A stretch of DNA of 64,000 nt from the NCBI GenBank assembly GCA_963701995.1, contig OY969693.1:992001-1056000 (forward strand), given 5' to 3'. The first letter of the stretch is position 1. Each line of letters begins with the position of its first letter. Shown here piece after piece: positions 1 through 8,723 of the stretch. Below the pieces are notes generated by a model. The model did not search any database. It saw only the letters and a program-made list of their open reading frames with translations, and had not been told where the DNA came from. The stretch is from Methanoflorens sp963701995. GTDB taxonomy: Archaea > Halobacteriota > Bog-38 > Methanoflorentales > Methanoflorentaceae. Both the position numbers and the translations under genes were made by a program.

Positions 1-1258
1 CATACGCATCGATTAACGTGTCCATGTCCACAGTACTGCCAAATAGATTCTCTTCGATGAACTGAACGGTGCGTTGTCTTCCAAGAAGCGACCCCATCGT
101 TTTTAAGGACCGTTCGTCGTCCAATAGGGGACGTCCTATTAGAGCCTCTACAAGCTGCTGGGTGGATTCGATCGAATTCGCAGCTGTGTTTAACAATTCA
201 TCAGTAACCAGCACTTTATCGGGAAGAAACGCCTCTTCGTGGTGAACAGGGGAGACAAAGTGCTCTGAGATGACCGCATCAGGCGAGAACGATTCGCCAA
301 AAAGGTTAGTCGTAAACGCCGCAATCGACTCAGCGGCAGTCTCTAGCTCTCCGCTTTGGATTGTCGCACTCGTTGCGATACAGCGAAGTCTCTCCGAGCT
401 GCCCGTATGTTGCTTCAGACGGCGAATAAGATATGCGACATCCGCACCTTGATTGCCCGTGTAAGTGTGCACCTCATCGAGCACGAGGAATTGCAAAGCC
501 CCGTGGTGCTCTGGGGGAAAGAGATCTTTATCCTCAAATCTGGTGAGGATATATTCGAGCATGACATAATTGGTAAGAAGGATGTCTGGTGGCGTTGCTT
601 TAATCTCCTCACGAGAGATAAGCTCACTGTCGTACGGTTGCGGTCTGCCCGTACGCTCGATATAGTGATTTAGCGCAACCTCTTTTAAGTTCTCGGTGTC
701 GCCTGTGTAGAGCGCGATGGTCAAGCCGCTGCCGTTCAGACGTGCGGCAAATTCATCGTATTGTGAATTTGCAAGGGCGTTCATCGGGTAGATGATGATT
801 GCCTTGATGCCTTTCACTCCCTCGTCACGTAGGCGCAGACACTCGCTGATTATCGGTATGCCAAAACAAAAGCTCTTGCCGCTTCCTGTGCCGGTGGTGA
901 TAATGGTATTTTTACCGGAGAGAATGGTACGAACGGCGTCCGATTGGTGTTGGTACAACTCTACAAGCGGTGTTGTTTTGATGGCAGGATCGCTGGTAAA
1001 ACAGTAAGGTGTATTTTTGTGAATGATCTCTTCATCAGTGAGAGTATTTAGACTATCTCCAGCCGAAAAGTTACGTTTTAATTCAACGAAAGGGCCTTTA
1101 AAAATAAGCGTGCTTTTATCGAGTTCTGCGTCTATCCAGTCTTGTATTACAGGATTCTTAAACTTTTGAAATGTACTAACGTAGCTGCGGTACGCGGCTC
1201 TGACTTGTTCCAATGCGTTAAATGGATCAAACATGCTACGAATATCATCATTAGTCAT
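1..1258 (-). CDS. drmA: DISARM helicase DrmA, N-terminal part (runs off the left edge)
   Basis: The minus frame from ATG 1258 is open to the window edge and gives about 419 residues of a superfamily 2 helicase. A Walker A motif (TGTGSGKS) lies near residue 122 and a DEVH box (VLDEVHTYTGNQGAD) near residue 260, so the first RecA-like domain is complete and the second is outside the window. The start overlaps the methylase stop by ATGA, so the genes are translationally coupled. The order drmD-drmMI-drmA matches class 1 DISARM, in which DrmA works with DrmB at phage DNA. The helicase also resembles the MrfA/Hrq1 type (LDEVHTY), so the name rests partly on gene order. Confidence 0.75.
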   Translation of the reverse strand, partial: MTNDDIRSMFDPFNALEQVRAAYRSYVSTFQKFKNPVIQDWIDAELDKSTLIFKGPFVELKRNFSAGDSLNTLTDEEIIHKNTPYCFTSDPAIKTTPLVELYQHQSDAVRTILSGKNTIITTGTGSGKSFCFGIPIISECLRLRDEGVKGIKAIIIYPMNALANSQYDEFAARLNGSGLTIALYTGDTENLKEVALNHYIERTGRPQPYDSELISREEIKATPPDILLTNYVMLEYILTRFEDKDLFPPEHHGALQFLVLDEVHTYTGNQGADVAYLIRRLKQHTGSSERLRCIATSATIQSGELETAAESIAAFTTNLFGESFSPDAVISEHFVSPVHHEEAFLPDKVLVTDELLNTAANSIESTQQLVEALIGRPLLDDERSLKTMGSLLGRQRTVQFIEENLFGSTVDMDTLIDAY

Positions 1259-4200
1259 AGTCCATCAACCCGCTCACAGGTGTGATTATTCCAGCGTAAT
1301 CGTTGTAGTACCTCTAAAATGAGTTCCTTAGTAAGATACTTTCCATATTTCTGTTCGTCATTTCGCTTCACAATCGGAAATGTATCTAAAATATACTCAA
1401 TATCTGCAGCAGACATCCCATATAAATGAGCGTAGATAGCATCAAGTTCTGTTTGCAAGTGCAAGCGTCGATTTTCATCCCATTGAAACGGTGGTAGCGG
1501 TTTATTACTCATAGGATCGACATAACCCAGGTCTTTAGCAAAACCTTGGACATCCCAAGCAGTGTAGCAAAGTTCCAATACTTTAGGAAGGATCAGCCGA
1601 ATCAGCTCATCATTGTAAGCTGTCAGTGGTAGCACAGGGAGCTGTTCAAGGATGAAGTGAGCTAGGTTTGTCCCCCCAAGCTTCTGGCGTACGACATAGT
1701 CAAACACGATTGCATTGACATTTGCTAGGAACATAGCCACTCTTGCGGGGTCAAGTTTGTTAAAAAAGACAAGATTGATCGAATAAGTAACGCCGGCCAA
1801 AGGCATTATGGAAAAGATCGCCGTACGATGATCCGTCGCACGCGCAATTTTTCGATATCCAATGAGAAAATTACGCGATGAGATGCGGGATACTACAAGG
1901 TCTTGATCGATCCAATACCTGGGAGCTAAAAAAAAGAAGGGGTCTTTCAGCTCATCTCGTGTTGTTTCATTAAGTCGTGCTTCGTCCTCATCAGCGGTTC
2001 GATTTGCTCTAACGGGGTTCCAGCGATGATTGTAGATCTCTATCATTTTACCTTCATAAAGCGGTAAGAAGATCTTGCTATTTTGGCTGAAGTTGTTATT
2101 TTTGAGCTCGAAACCCTTTGCTTGCAAAAGTTCTGCGGACCTGAAGTGTTCAGAATCTTTAGTCGCGTCAAAGAGTGTTTTCACCGATATGGACCACAGG
2201 TTTCGATTTCGTTGCTCATTTATGAGTACTGGTATATTGTGGTGAATGCGCATCGTAAGCTCTGCATCGCGTTTACTTCGAAATGTCGGACACGTTCTTG
2301 TGTTGGGGTTAAGTAGGCGTAAGTCTTCGATGCTGAGCGTGAAACGTCGCTCATTGTCGTTCAAATCTTTTGTTGCATGCAAGAAAAACGCCATGTCCAG
2401 GACGTTTACCGGTGCTGCACTTCCAGTCAAAGTCAACAAACAGAACTTGAAACTACTGTGGATAGGAAACAGCTTCATCCGGTTTTCGAAGTCAAAGAGG
2501 CTGACCAGACGCTGTCCGTCAACGATATTTTTGAAAAAATCAGCCGTCGTTTTATCGGTTGCGATCCCAGAAGGTACTATAATGCCAGTTCGACCCATCG
2601 AGCAAACAAGCTGACAAGCGTGCTCCGCGAATATAGCGTAGGTATTTACATCGCCTGAGCTTGTTAACGGGAATCGTCCAGAATTTCGGATAAACTTGCT
2701 TGTGCACTCACTCGTACGCTTTGCTGTTTTAAATTGTCTGCTGAGTGCTTCATCAGTTTCAGTGAGCGATGCTATCAATTTTTTTCGCTGTGCTGCATTT
2801 TTTGCGTTAGCGATGGTAGGGGCTTTTTGTTGAAAAAACTCTTTTTCTTGGACTTTAATGCGTTCCCACGGTGGATTTCCCAAAACGCAATCAAACCCAG
2901 GATCCTCTCTTCCAAATATCTCTGGAAATTCAAGATACCAGTGAAAAAATGAATATTGCTGAGTAAGTTTTTCAATTCGTCTGACGAATGCTGAGCTACA
3001 TGTTGATTGTCCTTGTTCTGCAATCGTGTTTAACGTCCGCTGTGTTGGGAGGTCATCTTCGACGTATTTGATGTCGCTTTGCCGTTCTGATGGCCTCAGA
3101 GGCCAAAAAAATGAGCTAGTCCAAACGTCAGCAAGTATCTTTGCATCGGCAAACGCGTCGCTTTCAATCAGTTCGCAGTAGTCATTGCTCTTCTCTTCGA
3201 CGTCCTTGGCATTTCGTTCAATGTGCTCACTTAGCAATGCAAATTTGTCGCTGCACAATGCTCTCGTGTAATCTTCATGCTCCCAATGAGAGAGTGAGAT
3301 ATTCGACAACTGGATTCTATTAAGCTTCTTAGCTTCGCTCGCAGCTGTCTCGTCATCTCCCTCGACGGGGTCGAACGCGTCGGTCAGAATACCGCGTTCA
3401 ATGAGGTCCGGCATCGTTCCAATGAGCGAATTGCCGCATTTTAGATGATGATCGAGAAAATTCAAAGGCCTGTCTCTGACGAGTGCGTTAATCCATAGAG
3501 ACACCTTAACAAGTTCTAGGGCCATAGGATTCAGATCAACACCATAGATGCAATGTTGGAGTACCTCTCGTCGCGCTTGCTGCACAAGGTCTTCGGTGAG
3601 TATCGAGTTACTTGATCGAATACGTGCGAGACGTTCGCCGAGGTGATTACAAGCGGCGATTAGAAACGCGCCACTTCCACATGCAGGATCACATATTTTG
3701 ATAGAAAGAAGAGCTTCTTCCTGCGCTTGCTGATCGCCTGCACTGTGTAAACGATTACTGACAACAGGTTCTAAAGCGCTTTTTATAAGCTCTTGAATCA
3801 GCGCTTGTTGTGTATAGTAGCTCCCAGTCGTCTTGCGAGTGAGGGCTCTTGGGTCTAGGATGAAGCTATTCGCGGGATACTCTATCTTGTTGATTGACTC
3901 AGGAGCTTCTGTTATCCGAGGTATATTCTCAAGGAGACTCTCATAGATGGCCCCGATCTCCTCGACATCAATGTCAGCATACGATATGCGGTGAATGGCA
4001 CCATCTAGTTCAGTCGTCGTCAGGTAGTATACAGCCTCAAGCAGTTCCGAGTTTTTGCAGGCATACTGGTTTATGTAATCGTCGTTGCTTGTGTCAAAGA
4101 GCATGCCACCATACGGGTAGATACCGAATTCTGGAGAACCGCGTCTGAGCATCTCAAACGTGCTTCTCAAGCCTTCCCAATGATCGGTATGGCGATCTCC

Positions 4201-5211
4201 TCGACTATAATCACTTAGCGCACGCTCTCGAAGAGCACTCATACTGTATTCTTCAAGGTAGAGATCGTGATGGGTAGCCTCACCGCCTGAAAACATACCG
4301 CGCTGCTCTGCATAAAGAAGGAAAATAATCCGATATATCACTCGTAGAATCTCTTCATAAAACTCGTGGCACTTGCGCTCATCGGCACGTAGTTCAGCGA
4401 GCAGTTGATCATTTAAGAAACCGTTCCCCAGGGCTATTACTGCCGTTACGACGTTCTCTCTAAGCTTTGCCCCAACTTTTTCGCCGACTAACTGGCTGTG
4501 TTGAAAGTACTCCTCAAGGAACAAACTTTCAGTATCTGCAGGCGTGAACCTGCTTGCGTGTGCCACCCGATAAAGGGCCTGAAAGTCTCGAAAGCTTCGT
4601 GTGAGGAAGATAGCTTCAAGGTCAAACTCAATGTACCCCTTGACATACGTGTGATGGTAATCTCGCAATACCCGCAGATACAAACCATTCGTCAAGAGTG
4701 CCCACGAATCGTCGTGCATGTTGAGGTACTGCTGCAGGGCATCGTGTGGGCTTGGTGTCCCTCTTTCAAGCCTACTGTCCAAACCCTGACCGGGTGGCAC
4801 AATGTGTGTTATCGGCGGGTTGTGGTATCTTGGATTAATGCCCCAGCCCTTATGTGAGAACTTAAACGTTAGTCGATCGCTCACCTGGCCGTGCTTGCGC
4901 AAGGCCTCTGGTTCAAATTCGAGGGCTTCAAGCAGCGGCATGGTCCACACACGCCGCGCATCTGCAGGCTCGAGTCTAGCTAGCTTGTGCCCGTATGTAT
5001 CCCAGCGCTCCTTTAGATCTGCCCACACTTGTGCGACGTTGAGATCATACCCTCTTTGTGTGGGTGGCTTCTCGTTTTCGTCTGTGGGAGTGACAAAGGT
5101 CTCTGGCAGTGCATAAACAAACGAGGATCTCTCCTCTTTCATCAGCCGAATGAAGTGCTCGGAGAACAAGCCTCCCGAAACGTGAATGTTGCTCAGTGCA
5201 GCAGATCTCAT
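1255..5211 (-). CDS. drmMI: DISARM class 1 N6-adenine DNA methyltransferase DrmMI
   Basis: A 1318-residue Eco57I-type gamma N6-adenine methyltransferase. An N-terminal region of about 470 residues precedes the methylase core. The core shows the entry motif TGSYYT, the SAM-binding motif DPACGSGAFL near residue 510 and the catalytic motif GNPPW near residue 775; target-recognition sequence follows. In DISARM this enzyme marks self DNA. It overlaps drmD upstream (ATG 5211-5209, TGA 5210-5208) and drmA downstream, each by ATGA. BREX PglX is a similar-sized methylase, but the SNF2 helicase and DrmA-like neighbours favour DISARM. Confidence 0.85.
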   Translation of the reverse strand: MRSAALSNIHVSGGLFSEHFIRLMKEERSSFVYALPETFVTPTDENEKPPTQRGYDLNVAQVWADLKERWDTYGHKLARLEPADARRVWTMPLLEALEFEPEALRKHGQVSDRLTFKFSHKGWGINPRYHNPPITHIVPPGQGLDSRLERGTPSPHDALQQYLNMHDDSWALLTNGLYLRVLRDYHHTYVKGYIEFDLEAIFLTRSFRDFQALYRVAHASRFTPADTESLFLEEYFQHSQLVGEKVGAKLRENVVTAVIALGNGFLNDQLLAELRADERKCHEFYEEILRVIYRIIFLLYAEQRGMFSGGEATHHDLYLEEYSMSALRERALSDYSRGDRHTDHWEGLRSTFEMLRRGSPEFGIYPYGGMLFDTSNDDYINQYACKNSELLEAVYYLTTTELDGAIHRISYADIDVEEIGAIYESLLENIPRITEAPESINKIEYPANSFILDPRALTRKTTGSYYTQQALIQELIKSALEPVVSNRLHSAGDQQAQEEALLSIKICDPACGSGAFLIAACNHLGERLARIRSSNSILTEDLVQQARREVLQHCIYGVDLNPMALELVKVSLWINALVRDRPLNFLDHHLKCGNSLIGTMPDLIERGILTDAFDPVEGDDETAASEAKKLNRIQLSNISLSHWEHEDYTRALCSDKFALLSEHIERNAKDVEEKSNDYCELIESDAFADAKILADVWTSSFFWPLRPSERQSDIKYVEDDLPTQRTLNTIAEQGQSTCSSAFVRRIEKLTQQYSFFHWYLEFPEIFGREDPGFDCVLGNPPWERIKVQEKEFFQQKAPTIANAKNAAQRKKLIASLTETDEALSRQFKTAKRTSECTSKFIRNSGRFPLTSSGDVNTYAIFAEHACQLVCSMGRTGIIVPSGIATDKTTADFFKNIVDGQRLVSLFDFENRMKLFPIHSSFKFCLLTLTGSAAPVNVLDMAFFLHATKDLNDNERRFTLSIEDLRLLNPNTRTCPTFRSKRDAELTMRIHHNIPVLINEQRNRNLWSISVKTLFDATKDSEHFRSAELLQAKGFELKNNNFSQNSKIFLPLYEGKMIEIYNHRWNPVRANRTADEDEARLNETTRDELKDPFFFLAPRYWIDQDLVVSRISSRNFLIGYRKIARATDHRTAIFSIMPLAGVTYSINLVFFNKLDPARVAMFLANVNAIVFDYVVRQKLGGTNLAHFILEQLPVLPLTAYNDELIRLILPKVLELCYTAWDVQGFAKDLGYVDPMSNKPLPPFQWDENRRLHLQTELDAIYAHLYGMSAADIEYILDTFPIVKRNDEQKYGKYLTKELILEVLQRLRWNNHTCERVDGL

Positions 5212-8087
5212 GCGCCGCTCCCAGGACGTGCGGGATAATAAACGACTACTGAAAGCATATCGGATGATGCAAGCGAGATCTCACCGATGCCTTGAAGCCA
5301 CTCCTGCGGCTCATCATGCATCAACTTCAGTTTTAAAGCCTCTCTCTCTGAGCTAAGTTCATCAAGCCGATTCAAGAAAGCTTGATCGCGCGACTTTATA
5401 TAGGTCTCGGGCTTGAGTGCAAGCTCTAAATGTCTTGTAATCTCTTCAGACGTTCTGCTTGATGGTGAGGGGTTAGCAGTGCTAAGTGCACTGATCTCCT
5501 CCCTACCGAGCGCGTGAGCTCCTGTAAGATCACATGCGACTGGAAGAAGCTCTTCGATGATCGTTGAGGGAGCACGGCCCACCGAGAACCTCACGAGGAA
5601 ATGATAAAGCAATGTCACGTTCGAAACGGCTTCTGTGGTGATTGATGCCGTCCTACCATAACCTATCTCTCCGCCTTCAAAGACTGACTCACGGATTAGA
5701 TCAATCAACCGTCGCACAACGGGATGGCCGGCATTAAGCTGATCGATGCCCGTACGTTGGAGCGCGATCCGAGGGTCAAATGTCGCGCGCTCGATCATTG
5801 GGGGGACACCCGGCATCACCATCCTTTCGCTCAGTGTGATTTTGATGGTTTTATAAACGTCATTATTGTCTTTAATTCGACATCCGAGCATCTGAAGCCC
5901 GTTTCTGACGAAGACCTCTAATTGCTCGTGACTCCCCATCGCAGCTTCGCTCTCTTTAAGCCGTTCTCGAACCTCAGCAAGTTCGATGTCTGATTGCCCA
6001 TAGAAGCTCTCGCTTTGAATTTTCTCTACAACTGCTTCGTCAAGTGGGTTAAAATGTGCCGGTTCTGAATCTGCAGCAAAGTTTATCAGCGTTCTCTGGG
6101 TCGGAGTTAGAACGAGTCCAGAAGCCCTGATTATATCCAACACATTCGTATCGTCTCCAAAGAATGGCGGTGAGAAACCAAAGTCCTCCCTGATTTGCTG
6201 AGCCTTCTCAATAAGCACCTTAAGAATTTTTGCATCCAACGTATCGTCCATAACTAACGTTCGAATATGGACATCCTTCTCCTTCTGTCCATAACGATCA
6301 ATTCTGCCATTTCTTTGCTCGAGTCGATTGGGATTCCACGGCAGCTCATAATGGATGAGCTGGTTTGCCATATGCTGTAAATTGATCCCCTCACTTATGC
6401 AGTCGGTTGCGATCAGAATCCCACTTTTCAGTTGTTGGAAGGTCCCAAGTTGTTCGTCTCTCTGTGCCTCATTTAAATCCCCGTATACTGTTACGATACG
6501 CGTATCGGCTATCGACGAAGGAAGACGTTTCGGAATCTCTCGTTCGAGGTAATCCAGTGTATCTTTGTAACGGGTAAAAATAATGACTTTAGGGGGCCCA
6601 TGATAACCTTTTAAGGCATCGTAAAGCAAGTCTTTGAGCCTCAATAGTTTGCTGTCTTTTGCAGGCGTTACCCGGTCAGCAAGCTTGATGAGCTCTTCGA
6701 GCACCGCCAGCTCTCTTTGGTGTGACTCAAGCGATCCGAATACGTTTCGGTCCATCCGACGCGATGCCTCCTCATCGGTGATGTTAACATCTCCAAAGTC
6801 ATCGTCCAACGCATTCGCCTTAGCAAATGCAGGAGTAACGCTCACTTCACCTGACTCTTGGTCTTGTATTTTCGAACGGATGCGCTCACGCCTGTTCTTC
6901 AGCGATTGACGTAAAGCTGCAGGAGAAGAGAGCGCTCGTTTGTGCAGATGCATAACCGTCCATCGAGCGGTCGTTTTGATTTGCCAAGAGCCCCGTTCGG
7001 CAGTTTCAAGAATCTCGTCACCGTACCGTGCGACGCGTTCGAGGACGATCTTTTCTTCGTCAAACACGAGCGGTACTAAAACCTCTTTTTGCTTGCGTTG
7101 AGGAAATGGATTCTCCTCTTCTTGTGCGTGCTCTTTAAACCACGTTTCAACGTCTTTTCGTCGTCTTTGGCACACGTGACTACGAGCTCGCTCCCGATCG
7201 ATTATCGGCGTCGTGTGAACCAGGCCACCGACAAGGTCGCAGCCTAACATGTCAAGCAGGCTCGCGTAAGAATCAGAGTACCCATTATGCGGCGTTGCTG
7301 TTAAAAGGAGCAAATGTTTTGTTTTTGGCGCAAGTTCACGGAGGAAATCGTAGCGATCCATCGAAACGCTTTGCCTTTCCCCGCTCTGATGGGGTTTGGC
7401 ACATTGGTGTGCCTCATCTGCGATGACGAGGTCCCACAGCACTTCATAGACCTGATGCTTTATTTCTTCACGCTTGACATAATCGACCGAAGCGATAAGG
7501 TGATGATAATGCTCCCACGGGCTTGCTCCCGGTGGAAGGGCCCGCTCTAAGCTCCGCAGTTGGACAGACGAGATAATGCGCGCGTCAAGCTGAAAGAAGT
7601 AATTGAGCGCTTCACGCCATTGCTCACTCAAGTTTTTAGGACATACAACGAGGATCCGAGTCGCAAGGTTTCGAGCTACGAGTTCGGTCGCGATGAGCCC
7701 TGCTTCAATCGTCTTTCCGAGTCCGACGTCGTCAGCGATGAGCATCCGTACTCTGTTGCTCTCGTTGAGCGCCATAACTACCGGCACGAGCTGATATTGT
7801 GTCGGTATAACACTGCTCCGTTGTAGGCTGAGCAGCGGGGCTGATCCGTGGAGAAGGGAGTACCGATAGGACTGGATTAAAAGGCGATTAAGCGCAGGTT
7901 CTCCGATTTTATTCGGATCTGGCAAACTACGATCTTCGAGATGTACCTTTTCAAGCGGAACATAGAAACGCCGTTGACCTGTGTCGCCACCTTCGATTTT
8001 TGTTGCGGTTAGAACGTCGTCGGAGAGGGCGTCCACGCGCCAGAGTCGATTGCGAAGTTTAACAATGTCGCCAACTTGCCAGTCCAC
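5208..8087 (-). CDS. drmD: DISARM SNF2-like helicase DrmD
   Basis: A 959-residue SNF2/Rad54-type superfamily 2 ATPase. A small N-terminal domain (residues 1-100) is followed by Walker A in DDVGLGKTIEAG near residue 120, the DEAH box IADEAHQCA near residue 226, LLLTATPHNGY, and the second RecA domain with GINLQ and the arginine motif RNGRIDRYGQ near residues 570-605. A long C-terminal region of about 320 residues has no motif I recognise. SNF2 proteins of this layout define class 1 DISARM. It starts 28 bp after the EVE gene and overlaps the methylase by 4 bp, so it is probably part of one operon. Confidence 0.85.
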   Translation of the reverse strand: MDWQVGDIVKLRNRLWRVDALSDDVLTATKIEGGDTGQRRFYVPLEKVHLEDRSLPDPNKIGEPALNRLLIQSYRYSLLHGSAPLLSLQRSSVIPTQYQLVPVVMALNESNRVRMLIADDVGLGKTIEAGLIATELVARNLATRILVVCPKNLSEQWREALNYFFQLDARIISSVQLRSLERALPPGASPWEHYHHLIASVDYVKREEIKHQVYEVLWDLVIADEAHQCAKPHQSGERQSVSMDRYDFLRELAPKTKHLLLLTATPHNGYSDSYASLLDMLGCDLVGGLVHTTPIIDRERARSHVCQRRRKDVETWFKEHAQEEENPFPQRKQKEVLVPLVFDEEKIVLERVARYGDEILETAERGSWQIKTTARWTVMHLHKRALSSPAALRQSLKNRRERIRSKIQDQESGEVSVTPAFAKANALDDDFGDVNITDEEASRRMDRNVFGSLESHQRELAVLEELIKLADRVTPAKDSKLLRLKDLLYDALKGYHGPPKVIIFTRYKDTLDYLEREIPKRLPSSIADTRIVTVYGDLNEAQRDEQLGTFQQLKSGILIATDCISEGINLQHMANQLIHYELPWNPNRLEQRNGRIDRYGQKEKDVHIRTLVMDDTLDAKILKVLIEKAQQIREDFGFSPPFFGDDTNVLDIIRASGLVLTPTQRTLINFAADSEPAHFNPLDEAVVEKIQSESFYGQSDIELAEVRERLKESEAAMGSHEQLEVFVRNGLQMLGCRIKDNNDVYKTIKITLSERMVMPGVPPMIERATFDPRIALQRTGIDQLNAGHPVVRRLIDLIRESVFEGGEIGYGRTASITTEAVSNVTLLYHFLVRFSVGRAPSTIIEELLPVACDLTGAHALGREEISALSTANPSPSSRTSEEITRHLELALKPETYIKSRDQAFLNRLDELSSEREALKLKLMHDEPQEWLQGIGEISLASSDMLSVVVYYPARPGSGA

Positions 8088-8115
8088 ATCGGGTCACTCC
8101 GCAGAACTTAGTTTT

Positions 8116-8562
8116 TTATTGACGCGCAGAAACGATGAATTTGTAGTCACTTTCACCGATCGGGATTAACGCGCGCCCGATCAGGTGTGTTCCATAATTC
8201 TTCTTGTTTGTGATGAACGCAAGTTTTTCAACTAGCGGCTTGAAGTCGATTGGCTTTTCGAAGACGGCGACCGGTTTCAGCTTCGTTCGCAGGCTGAACA
8301 TCTCTTTTTCAGATAGGCCTCGTGGTGTAGCAAAGACCCTTTTTGGATCATGAAACACGTCCGAAGCGATTTCGTAATCGCCCACGATCTGGGCTCCTGA
8401 AACCTGTCCAGCTACCCTTTCGAGCTTCACGTAGATCAAGCATCTATCTCCTTTCCGCATCCGGGCAATGGTGTTCTTGTTTCGTTCAGGAACCCCGAGC
8501 AAGTTTAGCTTATTAGTGATTTTCCAATTATCAGAAGTCGTAACATAAATCCAGTAGTTCAT
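8116..8562 (-). CDS. EVE domain protein (PUA-like)
   Basis: A 148-residue protein that is one EVE domain, a PUA-like fold linked to recognition of modified bases. The N-terminus NYWIYVTTSDNW and the central GDRCLIYV and GDYEI segments fit the family, and ATG 8562 gives the usual short N-terminus. It is the first gene of the minus-strand DISARM operon, 28 bp before drmD. EVE proteins are known in restriction contexts but are not a canonical DISARM component, so it may be an extra sensor of modified phage DNA. That role is inference. Confidence 0.8.
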   Translation of the reverse strand: MNYWIYVTTSDNWKITNKLNLLGVPERNKNTIARMRKGDRCLIYVKLERVAGQVSGAQIVGDYEIASDVFHDPKRVFATPRGLSEKEMFSLRTKLKPVAVFEKPIDFKPLVEKLAFITNKKNYGTHLIGRALIPIGESDYKFIVSARQ

Positions 8563-8723
8563 GAGACACACCAAAGCTAGATTGTTGCTTCTCTCGCCAT
8601 AAAGACTTTTGTTACGCTATAATGTTGCTGTTGAAACAACTTGCTTTCTTTCTGGACTGGCTCACAATGAGGCTCTAACCATAACCTTTTAAGCTCGTGA
8701 TTAACCCTCTTTGTTTTGTCATC

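Noticed and set aside
1255..5211. Reading the methylase as BREX PglX
   Set aside because: The SNF2 helicase with ATGA coupling and the following DrmA-like helicase fit DISARM class 1; no BREX genes (PglZ, BrxC) are present.
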